A stretch of DNA of 64,000 nt from Niabella drilacis (GTDB lineage Bacteria; Bacteroidota; Bacteroidia; Chitinophagales; Chitinophagaceae). The stretch covers positions 124,001 through 188,000 of the forward strand of contig NZ_FMZO01000006.1 in NCBI RefSeq assembly GCF_900101395.1. The letters run 5' to 3'. Of the stretch, positions 53,524-61,800 are shown one piece after another. A program made the position numbers and the translations under genes. A model generated the notes under the pieces. That model ran no database searches, was not told where the DNA came from, and saw nothing but the letters and a program-made list of their open reading frames with translations. Position 1 is the stretch's first letter. Each line of letters opens with the position of its first letter.

Positions 53524-53554
53524 TATCTTTGCAGCCCCTTAGGGCAACCTAAGG
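53524..53554 (+). promoter_or_regulatory. rpsF promoter -7 box and leader hairpin
   Basis: TATCTTTG at 53524-53531 matches the -7 consensus; no proper TTG lies 19 bp upstream. Directly after it CCTTAGG (53537-53543) and CCTAAGG (53548-53554) form a perfect 7-bp stem capped by GCAA, a GNRA tetraloop. It would be near the 5' end of the ribosomal protein mRNA, where an S6:S18 autoregulatory site could sit; that role is inferred. Confidence 0.5.
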
Positions 53555-53588
53555 CTTATTTAATTATTTTTTAAAAACAAATTGGGTA

Positions 53589-53945
53589 ATGAACAATTAT
53601 GAATTGATGGTGATTTTTACCCCGGTTTTAAGTGAAGATGAGTTTAAAGCTGCTCAGAAGAAATTTGCCGGTATGGTAACTGAAGCAGGTGGCTCTATCG
53701 TACACGAAAACCCCTGGGGACTGAAATCACTGGCGTATCCGATCCAGAAAAAAACTACAGGCTTGTACTGGGTACTGGAATATACTGCGCCATCCGACTT
53801 CAATGAGAAGCTGAAAATACAGCTTCTGCGTGATGAAGCAGTGCTTCGTCATCTCTGCACTAAACTCGATAAATTCGCCGTTGAGTATAATGCAAAAAAG
53901 AACAGTGGCGTTAAAACAGGAACCGAAAAAGCAGTGGAGGCTTAA
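53589..53945 (+). CDS. rpsF: 30S ribosomal protein S6
   Basis: 118 residues, the usual length. NNYELMVIFTPVLSEDEFKAAQKKFAGMVTEAGGSIVHENPWGLKSLAYPIQKKTTGLYWVLEYTA is the S6 fold with its beta-alpha-beta pattern. LLRDEAVLRHLCTKLDKFAVEYN follows, then a short variable tail. S6 binds S18 in the platform of the small subunit. rpsR follows after 3 bp and rplI further on, the conserved S6-S18-L9 order. Confidence 0.98.
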   Translation: MNNYELMVIFTPVLSEDEFKAAQKKFAGMVTEAGGSIVHENPWGLKSLAYPIQKKTTGLYWVLEYTAPSDFNEKLKIQLLRDEAVLRHLCTKLDKFAVEYNAKKNSGVKTGTEKAVEA

Positions 53946-53948
53946 GTT

Positions 53949-54212
53949 ATGGCAAAGAATGAAATCAAATACCTGACCGCCATTAAAACCGACAAGCGTG
54001 TTAAGAAGTTTTGTCGCTTTAAAAAATATGGCATCCGCTACGTAGATTATAAAGACGTAGAGTTCCTGAAAAAGTTCCTGAACGAGCAGGGTAAATTACT
54101 GCCCCGCCGCTTAACCGGAAACAGCCTGAAGTTTCAGCGCCGGGTTTCCGACGCGGTGAAAAAAGCCCGCCAGATGGCTTTGTTACCTTATGTAACCGAT
54201 CTTTTAAAATAG
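53949..54212 (+). CDS. rpsR: 30S ribosomal protein S18
   Basis: 87 residues. [79 protein letters not shown] carries the S18 core ([11 protein letters not shown] and the RRLTGN-type motif). It has one cysteine, C-x-F, so is not a zinc-ribbon form. It pairs with S6 in the 30S platform. Downstream come the interleaved inverted repeats at 54220-54263. Confidence 0.98.
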   Translation: MAKNEIKYLTAIKTDKRVKKFCRFKKYGIRYVDYKDVEFLKKFLNEQGKLLPRRLTGNSLKFQRRVSDAVKKARQMALLPYVTDLLK

Positions 54213-54219
54213 GCAATGC

Positions 54220-54263
54220 GCAATAGGGAATCGTGAACAGACCATTCCCTATTGCCTGTTCAC
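54220..54263. repeat. Interleaved perfect inverted repeats between rpsR and rplI
   Basis: Stem A: GCAATAGGGAAT (54220-54231) with ATTCCCTATTGC (54244-54255). Stem B: GTGAACAG (54233-54240) with CTGTTCAC (54256-54263). Both are perfect, and the order is A, B, A', B', so the RNA could form an H-type pseudoknot or two exclusive hairpins. The right half read backwards is a circular permutation of the left. It may be an RNA element or a mobile-repeat footprint. Confidence 0.75.
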
Positions 54264-54370
54264 TTTAAATTAGTAACCATCCCTAATGGCGCTGCTGCGC
54301 CAGACAGTCACAATCACCGATTGGGCTCCGGGAGCTAAAACCCGCCTGCGGTTTGCAGGCAAACAATATC

Positions 54371-54817
54371 ATGGAAATAATTCTGATCCAGGATGTGGAC
54401 AATCTGGGCGCTGCCAACGAAGTTGTGAGCGTTAAGAACGGATATGCCCGTAACTACCTGATCCCCCGTAAATTAGCTGTTGAAAACAACAACAGCAACA
54501 AAAAGCAGCTGGAAGAGCGCCTGAAACAGGCCCGCAAGAAAGAAGAAGCGATGCTGGCAGAGATCAACAGCGTTATTGCAAAACTGAATGCGGCACCTTT
54601 AAAACTGGGCGCTAAAACAGGAACCAGCGGCAAGATCTTCGGAAGTGTTACCAACCTGCAGCTGAGCCGGGCTATCCGCGAGCAAAAAGGTTATGAAATT
54701 GACCGTAAGAAGATCCACATTACTGAAGATATCAAAGAACTGGGAACTTATAAAGCTACGATCGATTTTGGCGGCGGACACAGCACCGAAGTTGAATTTG
54801 AAGTGGTTGCCGAGTAA
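54371..54817 (+). CDS. rplI: 50S ribosomal protein L9
   Basis: The ATG at 54371 (MEIILIQDVDNLGAANEVVSVKNGYARNYLIPRKLA) is the canonical L9 start; an earlier ATG at 54353 adds six unlikely residues. 148 residues, the usual size. It has the N-terminal RNA-binding domain (1-50), a long connecting helix (NNNSNKKQLEERLKQARKKEEAMLAEI) and the C-terminal domain (LGAKTGTSGKIFGSVTNLQLSRAIREQKGYEIDRKKI). A strong terminator follows. Confidence 0.98.
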   Translation: MEIILIQDVDNLGAANEVVSVKNGYARNYLIPRKLAVENNNSNKKQLEERLKQARKKEEAMLAEINSVIAKLNAAPLKLGAKTGTSGKIFGSVTNLQLSRAIREQKGYEIDRKKIHITEDIKELGTYKATIDFGGGHSTEVEFEVVAE

Positions 54818-54839
54818 TACCATCCTTTTACCATTTTCA

Positions 54840-54866
54840 AAAACACACCCCTGGTGTGTTTTTTTT
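54840..54866 (+). terminator. Terminator of the rpsF-rpsR-rplI operon
   Basis: AAAACACACC (54840-54849) pairs with GGTGTGTTTT (54853-54862) across a 3-nt loop and is followed by more T. Confidence 0.92.
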
Positions 54867-54886
54867 GTTATTTCCTTTAAAAAAAA

Positions 54887-54916
54887 TTGGGCAGCCAAGA
54901 AATTAGCCTATATTTG
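54887..54916 (+). promoter_or_regulatory. Promoter of the RRM protein gene
   Basis: TTG at 54887-54889, a 19-bp spacer and TATATTTG at 54909-54916 match the consensus exactly. Transcription would start near 54923, leaving an AT-rich leader of about 100 nt before the ATG, as often seen for cold-induced RNA-binding proteins. Confidence 0.75.
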
Positions 54917-55022
54917 ATATAGATTACAGTGTTCTTTCAGTAAAAAAGTTTCGGAATATTTTTAATGTTCATTGAATTTGGTACTGTTTTAGCACTCTTT
55001 TATTTTTTAAAATTCAAACAAA

Positions 55023-55361
55023 ATGAACATTTACGTAGGAAACCTTAGCTGGAACCTGAAGGACCAGGATCTGCAAAACCTATTTGCTCCTTATGGGGAA
55101 GTAACTTCTGCCAAGATCGTATCGGACAAATTCACAAACCGTAGCAAAGGCTTTGGTTTTGTAGAAATGGCCAACGATGATGAAGCAAAAGCTGCTATCG
55201 AAGCTTTAAATGGTACAGAAGTAGACAGCCGCAACATTGTTGTAAACGAAAGCCGTCCTAAAGAAGGCGGTTCAGGCGGCGGTGGCTACAAGAAAAGAAG
55301 CTTTGGCCAAAGCGGCGGCGGCTATAACAAAGGCGGCGGCGGATACCGCGATCGTTATTAA
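55023..55361 (+). CDS. RRM-type RNA-binding protein with glycine-rich tail
   Basis: 112 residues. A single RNA recognition motif (1-80) has RNP2 IYVGNL (3-8) and RNP1 KGFGFVEM, with aromatic residues where RNA stacks. A glycine/arginine/tyrosine tail (about 83-112; GGSGGGGYKKRSFG and GGGGYRDRY) follows. This is the bacterial counterpart of cyanobacterial and eukaryotic glycine-rich RNA-binding proteins and is common in Bacteroidota, where it may replace cold-shock chaperones. It is a single-gene unit with a long leader and its own terminator. Confidence 0.95.
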   Translation: MNIYVGNLSWNLKDQDLQNLFAPYGEVTSAKIVSDKFTNRSKGFGFVEMANDDEAKAAIEALNGTEVDSRNIVVNESRPKEGGSGGGGYKKRSFGQSGGGYNKGGGGYRDRY

Positions 55362-55382
55362 TTTTATTCCATAACGGATATG

Positions 55383-55407
55383 AAAGCTCCCTTCCGGGAG
55401 CTTTTTT
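55383..55407 (+). terminator. Terminator of the RRM protein gene
   Basis: AAAGCTCCC (55383-55391), loop TTCC and GGGAGCTTT (55396-55404), followed by T residues. Confidence 0.93.
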
Positions 55408-55460
55408 TATTGCATTGTTCTTCAATGCTTCAAGTATCGCAGAACAATGCAATAAAAAAA
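55402..55460. repeat. 20-bp inverted repeat between convergent transcription units
   Basis: T7-ATTGCATTGTTCT (55402-55421) pairs over 20 bp with AGAACAATGCAAT-A7 (55441-55460), with a 19-nt loop. It starts inside the T-run of one terminator and ends in the A-run that serves the opposite one. Confidence 0.8.
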
Positions 55461-55488
55461 AATACGGCGACCCATTGAGTCGCCGTAT
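55454..55488 (-). terminator. Terminator of the RND efflux operon
   Basis: ATACGGCGAC (55462-55471) and GTCGCCGTAT (55479-55488) form a perfect 10-bp stem with a 7-nt loop. On the minus strand it is followed by at least eight T. Confidence 0.93.
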
Positions 55489-55515
55489 CTGCTTTATTAC
55501 AAGGTTAATGGGATT

Positions 55516-58500
55516 TTAGAACCAGCTGCCGATATATGCTTCGTTTACGGTATCCTTTTGCCCTGCCAGCCTGTTTCTCCGGCGGGCTACTTTTCTTTTT
55601 TGGCGGAACATTGTATACAGCATCAGGGGAATAAACAGGAAGATCGCGGGAGGAATTCCCAGGAAGGAGATCCAACGGCCTCCAAATGTATTACGCATCG
55701 GCCGCTTCAGCCTTTCAGCGATGAGGTACATGCTGGGCACCATCACCAGGGTCATAAAGAACGCAAAGGCCAAACCAAAGATAATAGTCCAGGAAAGCGG
55801 TTTCCAGAACATCACATTGTCCCCGCCAAAGAAGATCTTCGGATTGAGCTCGGAGAACATGGTCACAAAGTTGATATTAAATCCTACAGCCAGCGGTATC
55901 AGTGCCATGATCGCCGCCATAGCGGTCAGCAACACGGGGATGATCCGTGTTTTACCGGCCTGTATCACCGCCTCACGGGTTTTTAATCCACGGGCCCTCA
56001 GTTCATCCGCAAACTCAATTACAAGGATCCCGTTCTTGATTACGATACCTGCCAGGCCAAGGATCCCCACACCCGTCATCACCACAGAAACAGCCATACC
56101 GGTTAGTGTAAACCCTAACAGCACTCCGATGATACTGAAGATGATCTCCGTTAAGATGATTACCGATTTGCTCATGGAGTTAAACTGCCATACCAGTATC
56201 AGCAGGATCAGCCCCAGGGCGATCAGCAACGCTCTTCCAAGGAAGGCCCCGGTTTCTGCCTGCTGTTCTCCTTCCCCGGTTTGCTTAATGGAAACATCAT
56301 CGCCGGCCGGATGAAAATTATCAATGGCCGATTTGATCTGTGCATTTACCCCTGTGGGCGTATAGCCTTCTGCTTCCAGCACATTACTGCGCAGGGTGAT
56401 CATCCGCTTCTGGTTCTTGCGTTGCACACTTCCCAGCGTATTGGTATAATCCACATCCACCACGGAGCTGATCGGTACGCTTTTTACCTTTCCGGTTGCC
56501 ATATCCCGGAATACCACATTCATATTCAAAAGGTCTACCAGGTTCTTCCGCTGCACTTCCGTATTGCGTACATATATTTTGTATTCATCCTTTCCGTTCT
56601 TGATCTTGCTGGCTTCGTTCCCAAATAGGGCGGTCCGGATCTGCATACCGATCTGGGCAGAAGAAACGCCCTCACTCAAAGCCCGCTCCCGGTTCACCTT
56701 CAGCGTTACCTCCGGACTGCTCAGGTCCACATCCATTTTCAGCTCTTCCACACCGGGGATCTGCAAACTATCCAGGTAGTTCTTTAGGTTCACGGCTGTA
56801 GGGATCAGGTTATCAAATTCCTCGCTGGCCACTTCAATATTAATGGGCGGGTCTGTAGGCGGACCATTCTTTTCCTGCTCCACGGAGATCTCTGCACCCG
56901 GAATATTTTTAATGGCCTGGCGCACTTTCGTCAGGTAGGGCGCTGTACTTACCCCATGCCGCTTTTCGAACTCAACAAATGATACCTGGATACGTCCCAG
57001 GTTGCTGCGGGTACTTCTGTCTCCGCTGTTGGGGTCGGCTGCACCCACGGCCACGTTAGCGATCACGCTCTCCACCACCGGGTTCTTTTTGCCTTTGGCC
57101 GGGTCCATATCCAGCGCCTGGTTTACCTTGGCTTCCAGGCTGCGCGTAATAGAATCCGTATACTTTACATCCGTACCACTTGGCAGCTTCAGGTATACAT
57201 AAATAAAATTGGGATCCGAGGAGGGGAAGAACACCACTTTTGTCCGGCCCGCTCCTGCTGATGCACCAAACATCATGAAGGACAGGATCAGCAAACCAAA
57301 CGCTCCCAGCAGCAGCCAAACAGGCCGCCAGCCTTTTAATGCCCAGTTCAGAAGATCTTCATAATGGCCCATGATCCAGGGCAACGCTTTGTTCTGAAAC
57401 TTATGGATCCAGTCATCGAAGAAATACGTATGCAGCACCGTAAGGAGGGCCATAAACAGAGACAGGTTACCGATAAAGAAGGCAAGGCTTCCTTTTCCCA
57501 TGGGTATACCGATGAGGTCAAAAAGCACCCCGATAATGATCATTACCACGAAGGGTCTGGAGCGGAATACATCCGATTTCTTTTTGTGTTCCGGGTTTTC
57601 CGGGTGATTCATAAAATCTACCGCAAATACGGGGTTCATAAGGAAGGCAACAAATAAGGACGCCGCCAGGGTAAAGATCAGCATCAGCGGCAGGTAGATC
57701 ATAAACTTACCAATGATCCCCGGCCAGAACAAAAGCGGCACAAAGGGCGCCAAGGTGGTCAGCGTTCCTGCCAGTACCGGTACAAACACTTCCCCGGCGG
57801 CCATCATGGAGGCCCGCTGCGGACTTATTTGCCCTTTTGCCTCCGTAAAGATCCGGTGCGTATTCTCAATTACCACAATAGCATCATCCACAATGATCCC
57901 CAGCCCAAATAACAAGGCAAAAAGCACCATAAAATTGAGCGTGATATTGGTGCCAATGAAGGCTTCTCCCACGGGTATGAACATAAATGCCACAAACATA
58001 CTCAGCGGCACACTTAAGGCCACAAAGAAGGCGTTGGTGAGCCCCATGAAGAACATCAGGATGATCAAAACCAGGATGAACCCGATAACAATGGAGTTAA
58101 CCAGGTCATTGAACGAAGTGCGGGTAGAAATACTCTGATCCCCGGTAACGGTCACATTCAGGTTTTGCGGGAACACCGTTTTCTTCATATCCTCACTGAT
58201 CGTTTTTACGGCATCACTGGTTTCAATAAGGTTCTCCCCGCTGCGTTTTACAATATTTAAGGTCAATACGGTTTTACCATCCAGCCGGGCATAGCTATCC
58301 GTTTCCTTGATCGTATCCTTTATCGTAGCAATATTCTTCAGGTAGATCGGGTTACCGGTATTATTGCGTACGATCACTTCCTCAATATCCCTTGCGGTTT
58401 TAAACTGCCCTTTCAATTGCAGGTTACGCCGCATGTTGCCCACCTCCAGCAAGCCGCCGGAGATATCCATATTCTCATACTTGACCGCATTGGCAATATC

Positions 58501-59145
58501 GTCAAACGTGATGCCGGCCGCCTGCATTTTTGCATTGTCCACATTTATCTGGAACTCGCGCTCCGGTGCCCCTACCAGGTCTACCCGGGTGATCTGCGGC
58601 AGCTCTTCAATACGATCCTTCATTTTATCGGCATATTCCTTCAGCCGTACCCGGTCAATGTCGCCGCTCAGGTTTACATACATGATGGGCATTTCCGACA
58701 TGCTCACTTCCAGCGCGGTGGGTTCCTGCGTAAGGTCTGTTGGAAGGTCCTGCCGGGCCTTATCGATCGCATCCTTTACCTTTTGCAGCGCTACTTCTAC
58801 TTTTTCATCCGAACCAAATTCCACCATAATGGATGAATAGTCCTGGAACGAACTGCTGGTCACTTTTGTAACCTTCACGCCCGTCATTCCCTTCAATTGT
58901 TTTTCGATGGGCTGGGTTACCAGGTTCTCAATATCCTTGGGTGAGTTTCCAACATAAATGGTAGATATGTATACATTGGGGATCACCACATCCGGGAAGC
59001 TTTCCTTGGGAGTAGAGATAAACTTATACACCCCAAACAGCGAAACCATCAATATCAGCAAGTAAACAGTTGTACGGTTTTTGACCGCCCAGCTGGTAAG
59101 AAAGAATTCCTTGAATTTTTCCGTAAAATTTTCTAAAGCACTCAT
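55516..59145 (-). CDS. RND efflux transporter permease (AcrB/MexB family)
   Basis: 1209 residues, longer than the usual 1030-1060. FLTSWAVKNRTTVYLLILMVSLFGVYKF is the first membrane helix. The proton-relay aspartate pair lies in GLGIIVDDAIVVIENTHR, and the partner-lysine helix is near the C-terminal GVGILGLAGIVIKNGILVIEF. The porter domains contain TSSSFQDYSSIMVEF and repeats typical of the family. The extra length is mainly an insertion of about 100 residues after the sixth helix (about 525-625), with further hydrophobic helices. It exports drugs or other small molecules with the MFP and TolC proteins encoded upstream. Substrate unknown. Confidence 0.95.
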   Translation of the reverse strand: MSALENFTEKFKEFFLTSWAVKNRTTVYLLILMVSLFGVYKFISTPKESFPDVVIPNVYISTIYVGNSPKDIENLVTQPIEKQLKGMTGVKVTKVTSSSFQDYSSIMVEFGSDEKVEVALQKVKDAIDKARQDLPTDLTQEPTALEVSMSEMPIMYVNLSGDIDRVRLKEYADKMKDRIEELPQITRVDLVGAPEREFQINVDNAKMQAAGITFDDIANAVKYENMDISGGLLEVGNMRRNLQLKGQFKTARDIEEVIVRNNTGNPIYLKNIATIKDTIKETDSYARLDGKTVLTLNIVKRSGENLIETSDAVKTISEDMKKTVFPQNLNVTVTGDQSISTRTSFNDLVNSIVIGFILVLIILMFFMGLTNAFFVALSVPLSMFVAFMFIPVGEAFIGTNITLNFMVLFALLFGLGIIVDDAIVVIENTHRIFTEAKGQISPQRASMMAAGEVFVPVLAGTLTTLAPFVPLLFWPGIIGKFMIYLPLMLIFTLAASLFVAFLMNPVFAVDFMNHPENPEHKKKSDVFRSRPFVVMIIIGVLFDLIGIPMGKGSLAFFIGNLSLFMALLTVLHTYFFDDWIHKFQNKALPWIMGHYEDLLNWALKGWRPVWLLLGAFGLLILSFMMFGASAGAGRTKVVFFPSSDPNFIYVYLKLPSGTDVKYTDSITRSLEAKVNQALDMDPAKGKKNPVVESVIANVAVGAADPNSGDRSTRSNLGRIQVSFVEFEKRHGVSTAPYLTKVRQAIKNIPGAEISVEQEKNGPPTDPPINIEVASEEFDNLIPTAVNLKNYLDSLQIPGVEELKMDVDLSSPEVTLKVNRERALSEGVSSAQIGMQIRTALFGNEASKIKNGKDEYKIYVRNTEVQRKNLVDLLNMNVVFRDMATGKVKSVPISSVVDVDYTNTLGSVQRKNQKRMITLRSNVLEAEGYTPTGVNAQIKSAIDNFHPAGDDVSIKQTGEGEQQAETGAFLGRALLIALGLILLILVWQFNSMSKSVIILTEIIFSIIGVLLGFTLTGMAVSVVMTGVGILGLAGIVIKNGILVIEFADELRARGLKTREAVIQAGKTRIIPVLLTAMAAIMALIPLAVGFNINFVTMFSELNPKIFFGGDNVMFWKPLSWTIIFGLAFAFFMTLVMVPSMYLIAERLKRPMRNTFGGRWISFLGIPPAIFLFIPLMLYTMFRQKRKVARRRNRLAGQKDTVNEAYIGSWF

Positions 59146-59193
59146 AAACTTAAATTATTTGCAATAACGCCAGATGCATTACTTACTGGAAAA

Positions 59194-60399
59194 TTATTTT
59201 GAAGCCTGGGTGGTTACCACCTGCCCGTCGTACAGGCTCTGGAAACCTTCCGTGATCAGCTGATCGCCGTTTGTGAGCCCGGATTTGATCTCCAGCTTAT
59301 CGCGGTACAGCTCTCCTGCTACCACTCTTTTTTTGCGGGCCACCAGGTTATTACCTTCTTTTACGGCCACCAGTACAAATTTTCCTTCTTCATCAGACTG
59401 GAGGGTATTTACCGGCACTGTAATAGCATCACCGGAGCTATAGTCCTGGATCTGCACTTTGGCCAGCTGGTTGGCCCGGATGGCGGGATCCTGCGGCACA
59501 ATGGCTTCTACATAAAACGAACGGGTAGTAGGATCGATCAGCTTGCTTACCACGCTTGCCTTTGCAGAGAACTCTTTACCACCGGCATCCGGCAGTGTGA
59601 TCTTTAAAGGCGCGCCCACTTTTACACGATCAATATAGGTTTCCGGCACATTTACCACAAGCCTGAGCACGGATGTATTTACAATGGAGATCTGCGGTAC
59701 CGCTCCGGCCATTCCTACAAAAGCCTCTCCCACTTTTACATTCACCTGGTCTGCCACACCACTGATGTCGGCTCTCACATTAGTATAGTCCAGCTGTTCC
59801 TTCGCCTGCTGGATCTGCGCCTCGGCAGCCCGCAGCTGGCTGGTCAATGCATCCACATTGGTCTTTGCCTGGATCACCTGGATCTCGGCACCAATATTAT
59901 TGGCCCACAGGTTTTTCTGGCGCTCATACGTGGTCTGAGCCAGTTTCAGCTGGGCCTGTATCTGCCCGGTCTGCTGCTGGGCGGCAATCACCTGTTGCCG
60001 TTGTACCGCATCATCCAGCTTTGCCAGTACCTGGCCCTTACCTACATGATCACCTTGCTTTACATACAGCGCTCTTACAACACCGCCCATTCCCTTAGGG
60101 GCCACATAGGCACTGTTCTTGGCATCGATCTTACCCTGCAGATCGATGTAATGATCAAAGGCATTGCTTCCGATGGGTTGTATGGTTACAAATTTTGCTC
60201 TAACCGTATTGGGCTCCAGCTTCTCCAGCTCTCCCTCCAGTTTGGCCAGCTCATCATTGTTCTTTTTCTGTTCGGCTTTCAGCTTTTCGATTTTGGCTTT
60301 CAGATCGCCAGCCTTTCCTTTCTCCTTTCCGCCTCCGCAGGAGTAAAGCACCAGTGCAAAAGCAGTGATCGTCAATGTGGTTTTTAAAACGCTGTGCAT
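59194..60399 (-). CDS. RND efflux periplasmic adaptor (HlyD/MFP family), lipoprotein
   Basis: 401 residues with lipobox VLYSC (Cys21) and a lysine/glutamate-rich coiled coil just after it (AKIEKLKAEQKKNNDELAKLEGELEKLE). The core shows the biotinyl-lipoyl-like half-motif GVVRALYVKQGDHVGKGQVLAKLDD, an alpha-hairpin (AAQQQTGQIQAQLKLAQTTYERQKNLWANN), and the barrel VKVGEAFVGMAGAVPQISIV. It links the inner-membrane RND pump to the outer-membrane channel. It lies between the TolC and RND genes with short gaps of 27 and 48 bp. Confidence 0.95.
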   Translation of the reverse strand: MHSVLKTTLTITAFALVLYSCGGGKEKGKAGDLKAKIEKLKAEQKKNNDELAKLEGELEKLEPNTVRAKFVTIQPIGSNAFDHYIDLQGKIDAKNSAYVAPKGMGGVVRALYVKQGDHVGKGQVLAKLDDAVQRQQVIAAQQQTGQIQAQLKLAQTTYERQKNLWANNIGAEIQVIQAKTNVDALTSQLRAAEAQIQQAKEQLDYTNVRADISGVADQVNVKVGEAFVGMAGAVPQISIVNTSVLRLVVNVPETYIDRVKVGAPLKITLPDAGGKEFSAKASVVSKLIDPTTRSFYVEAIVPQDPAIRANQLAKVQIQDYSSGDAITVPVNTLQSDEEGKFVLVAVKEGNNLVARKKRVVAGELYRDKLEIKSGLTNGDQLITEGFQSLYDGQVVTTQASK

Positions 60400-60426
60400 A
60401 AAATATAGTATTAAATAGTTTGGATG

Positions 60427-61800
60427 TTAAAATTTACCAATGGCCTTCAGGAAGTCCACTTTTGCCACAACGGCATTATACAGGGCATTGTAATAGTTGG
60501 TCTGGGCCGATTGCAGCTGTACCCGTGCATTGTCGATCTCGATCTGGCTGCCGGTACCCATTTCATATTTTTTCTTCGTTTGCTGGTACACATTTTCTGC
60601 CAGCTTCATGTTCTGCTTCTGGTAATCCATATCGGTGATCGCTGATTTAAATGTATTTACCGAAGATTCCCGTTCCTGGTCAATCGTTAATTTAAGCGCA
60701 CTGATCTGATTCTGGGTTTGCTGTAGTTTAATTTTGGCCTGGGCAATACGGGCATTCGTGGCAAACCCATTAAAAATAGGAATGTTTATGTTAAGCGATA
60801 TTGCGCTGACAGGGTACCATTCCGCTGTTCCGTTAAACATTTTAGCCATTTTGTTGGTTTGCGTCATGTAATCCCATGAGCCACTAAGTGAAACCGTGGG
60901 AATTTTACTGTACCGGTATCTTTGCACATCAAGCGCACCCAGTTTTTCGCCCAGCAATGCCGCCTGAAAATCCTTTCTCTGGCTATAATCAAACTCGGTA
61001 ACCGCTTCGATGATGCCCTCTTTTAACTTTTCATCCGTCAGCTCATCGGTGAGCACCAGTTCTTCCTTCACCGGCATTCCCATTAACACTTTCAATCCCA
61101 GGTATCCGTTGGTAACAGAATTTGACACCTGGTTTCTCTGTGATCGCAGGTTTGCCAGTTGCACATCCAGCTTATCGATATCCAGCTTTTCTGCAAACCC
61201 GTTATCATACATAATTTTGGTATCATTCCTGTTTTTCTGCACCAGCGCCAGGTTTGAATCAATCAGCGCGATCTGCGTTTTGCTGACTACCAGCTGGTAA
61301 TAGATTTTGGCGATATTCAACCGGATCTGCTCAAAGGTCACTTCGGACGCCTTTTTCTTATAATCGATCAGCGTTTTCCGCGCCTGCAGGCCGGTAAACA
61401 CCTGCCCGTCAAAAAGAAGCTGCGACAGCGCAACGCCTGCCATGCCGCTCCATGGTGCGGAAAAAAGGTTAGAGATATAGGTATCTTTTGCTAATGGAGG
61501 AGCATCCTTTTCCCCAAAAAAATTGTCCATTCCCTTGGGAAAAAACATTTTTGGTATCTTCACGTTATCAGTAACCCCGGCCCTTCCATTGATCTGCGGC
61601 AGCGCATTACCCGTAACTTCCCGGTTCACCTGCTCCTGTAAGTTAACGTCCAACAGGGCATTTTTTACCTGCACATTGTGCTGTTGACCATATTCCAATG
61701 CCTGCTGCAATGTAAAATAATGGGTGCTATCCTGCGCATTGCCACTGCCCGCTATCATCAGCCCCATGATGGCCATCACCATCAGCCTAATCTTTTGCAT
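60427..61800 (-). CDS. TolC-family outer-membrane efflux protein
   Basis: 457 residues. A signal peptide (GLMIAGSGNA) is followed by the two-repeat coiled-coil/strand pattern of outer-membrane factors: FTLQQALEYGQQHNVQVKNALLDVNLQEQ, SEVTFEQIRLNIAKIYYQLVVSKTQIALIDSNLALVQKNRNDTKIMYDNG, then LNINIPIFNGFATNARIAQAKIKLQQTQNQ and YEMGTGSQIEIDNARVQLQSAQTNYYNALYN. It forms the exit duct for the pump. Its ATG lies 14 bp inside the end of the tetR gene, so the operon order is tetR-tolC-MFP-RND. Confidence 0.95.
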   Translation of the reverse strand: MQKIRLMVMAIMGLMIAGSGNAQDSTHYFTLQQALEYGQQHNVQVKNALLDVNLQEQVNREVTGNALPQINGRAGVTDNVKIPKMFFPKGMDNFFGEKDAPPLAKDTYISNLFSAPWSGMAGVALSQLLFDGQVFTGLQARKTLIDYKKKASEVTFEQIRLNIAKIYYQLVVSKTQIALIDSNLALVQKNRNDTKIMYDNGFAEKLDIDKLDVQLANLRSQRNQVSNSVTNGYLGLKVLMGMPVKEELVLTDELTDEKLKEGIIEAVTEFDYSQRKDFQAALLGEKLGALDVQRYRYSKIPTVSLSGSWDYMTQTNKMAKMFNGTAEWYPVSAISLNINIPIFNGFATNARIAQAKIKLQQTQNQISALKLTIDQERESSVNTFKSAITDMDYQKQNMKLAENVYQQTKKKYEMGTGSQIEIDNARVQLQSAQTNYYNALYNAVVAKVDFLKAIGKF

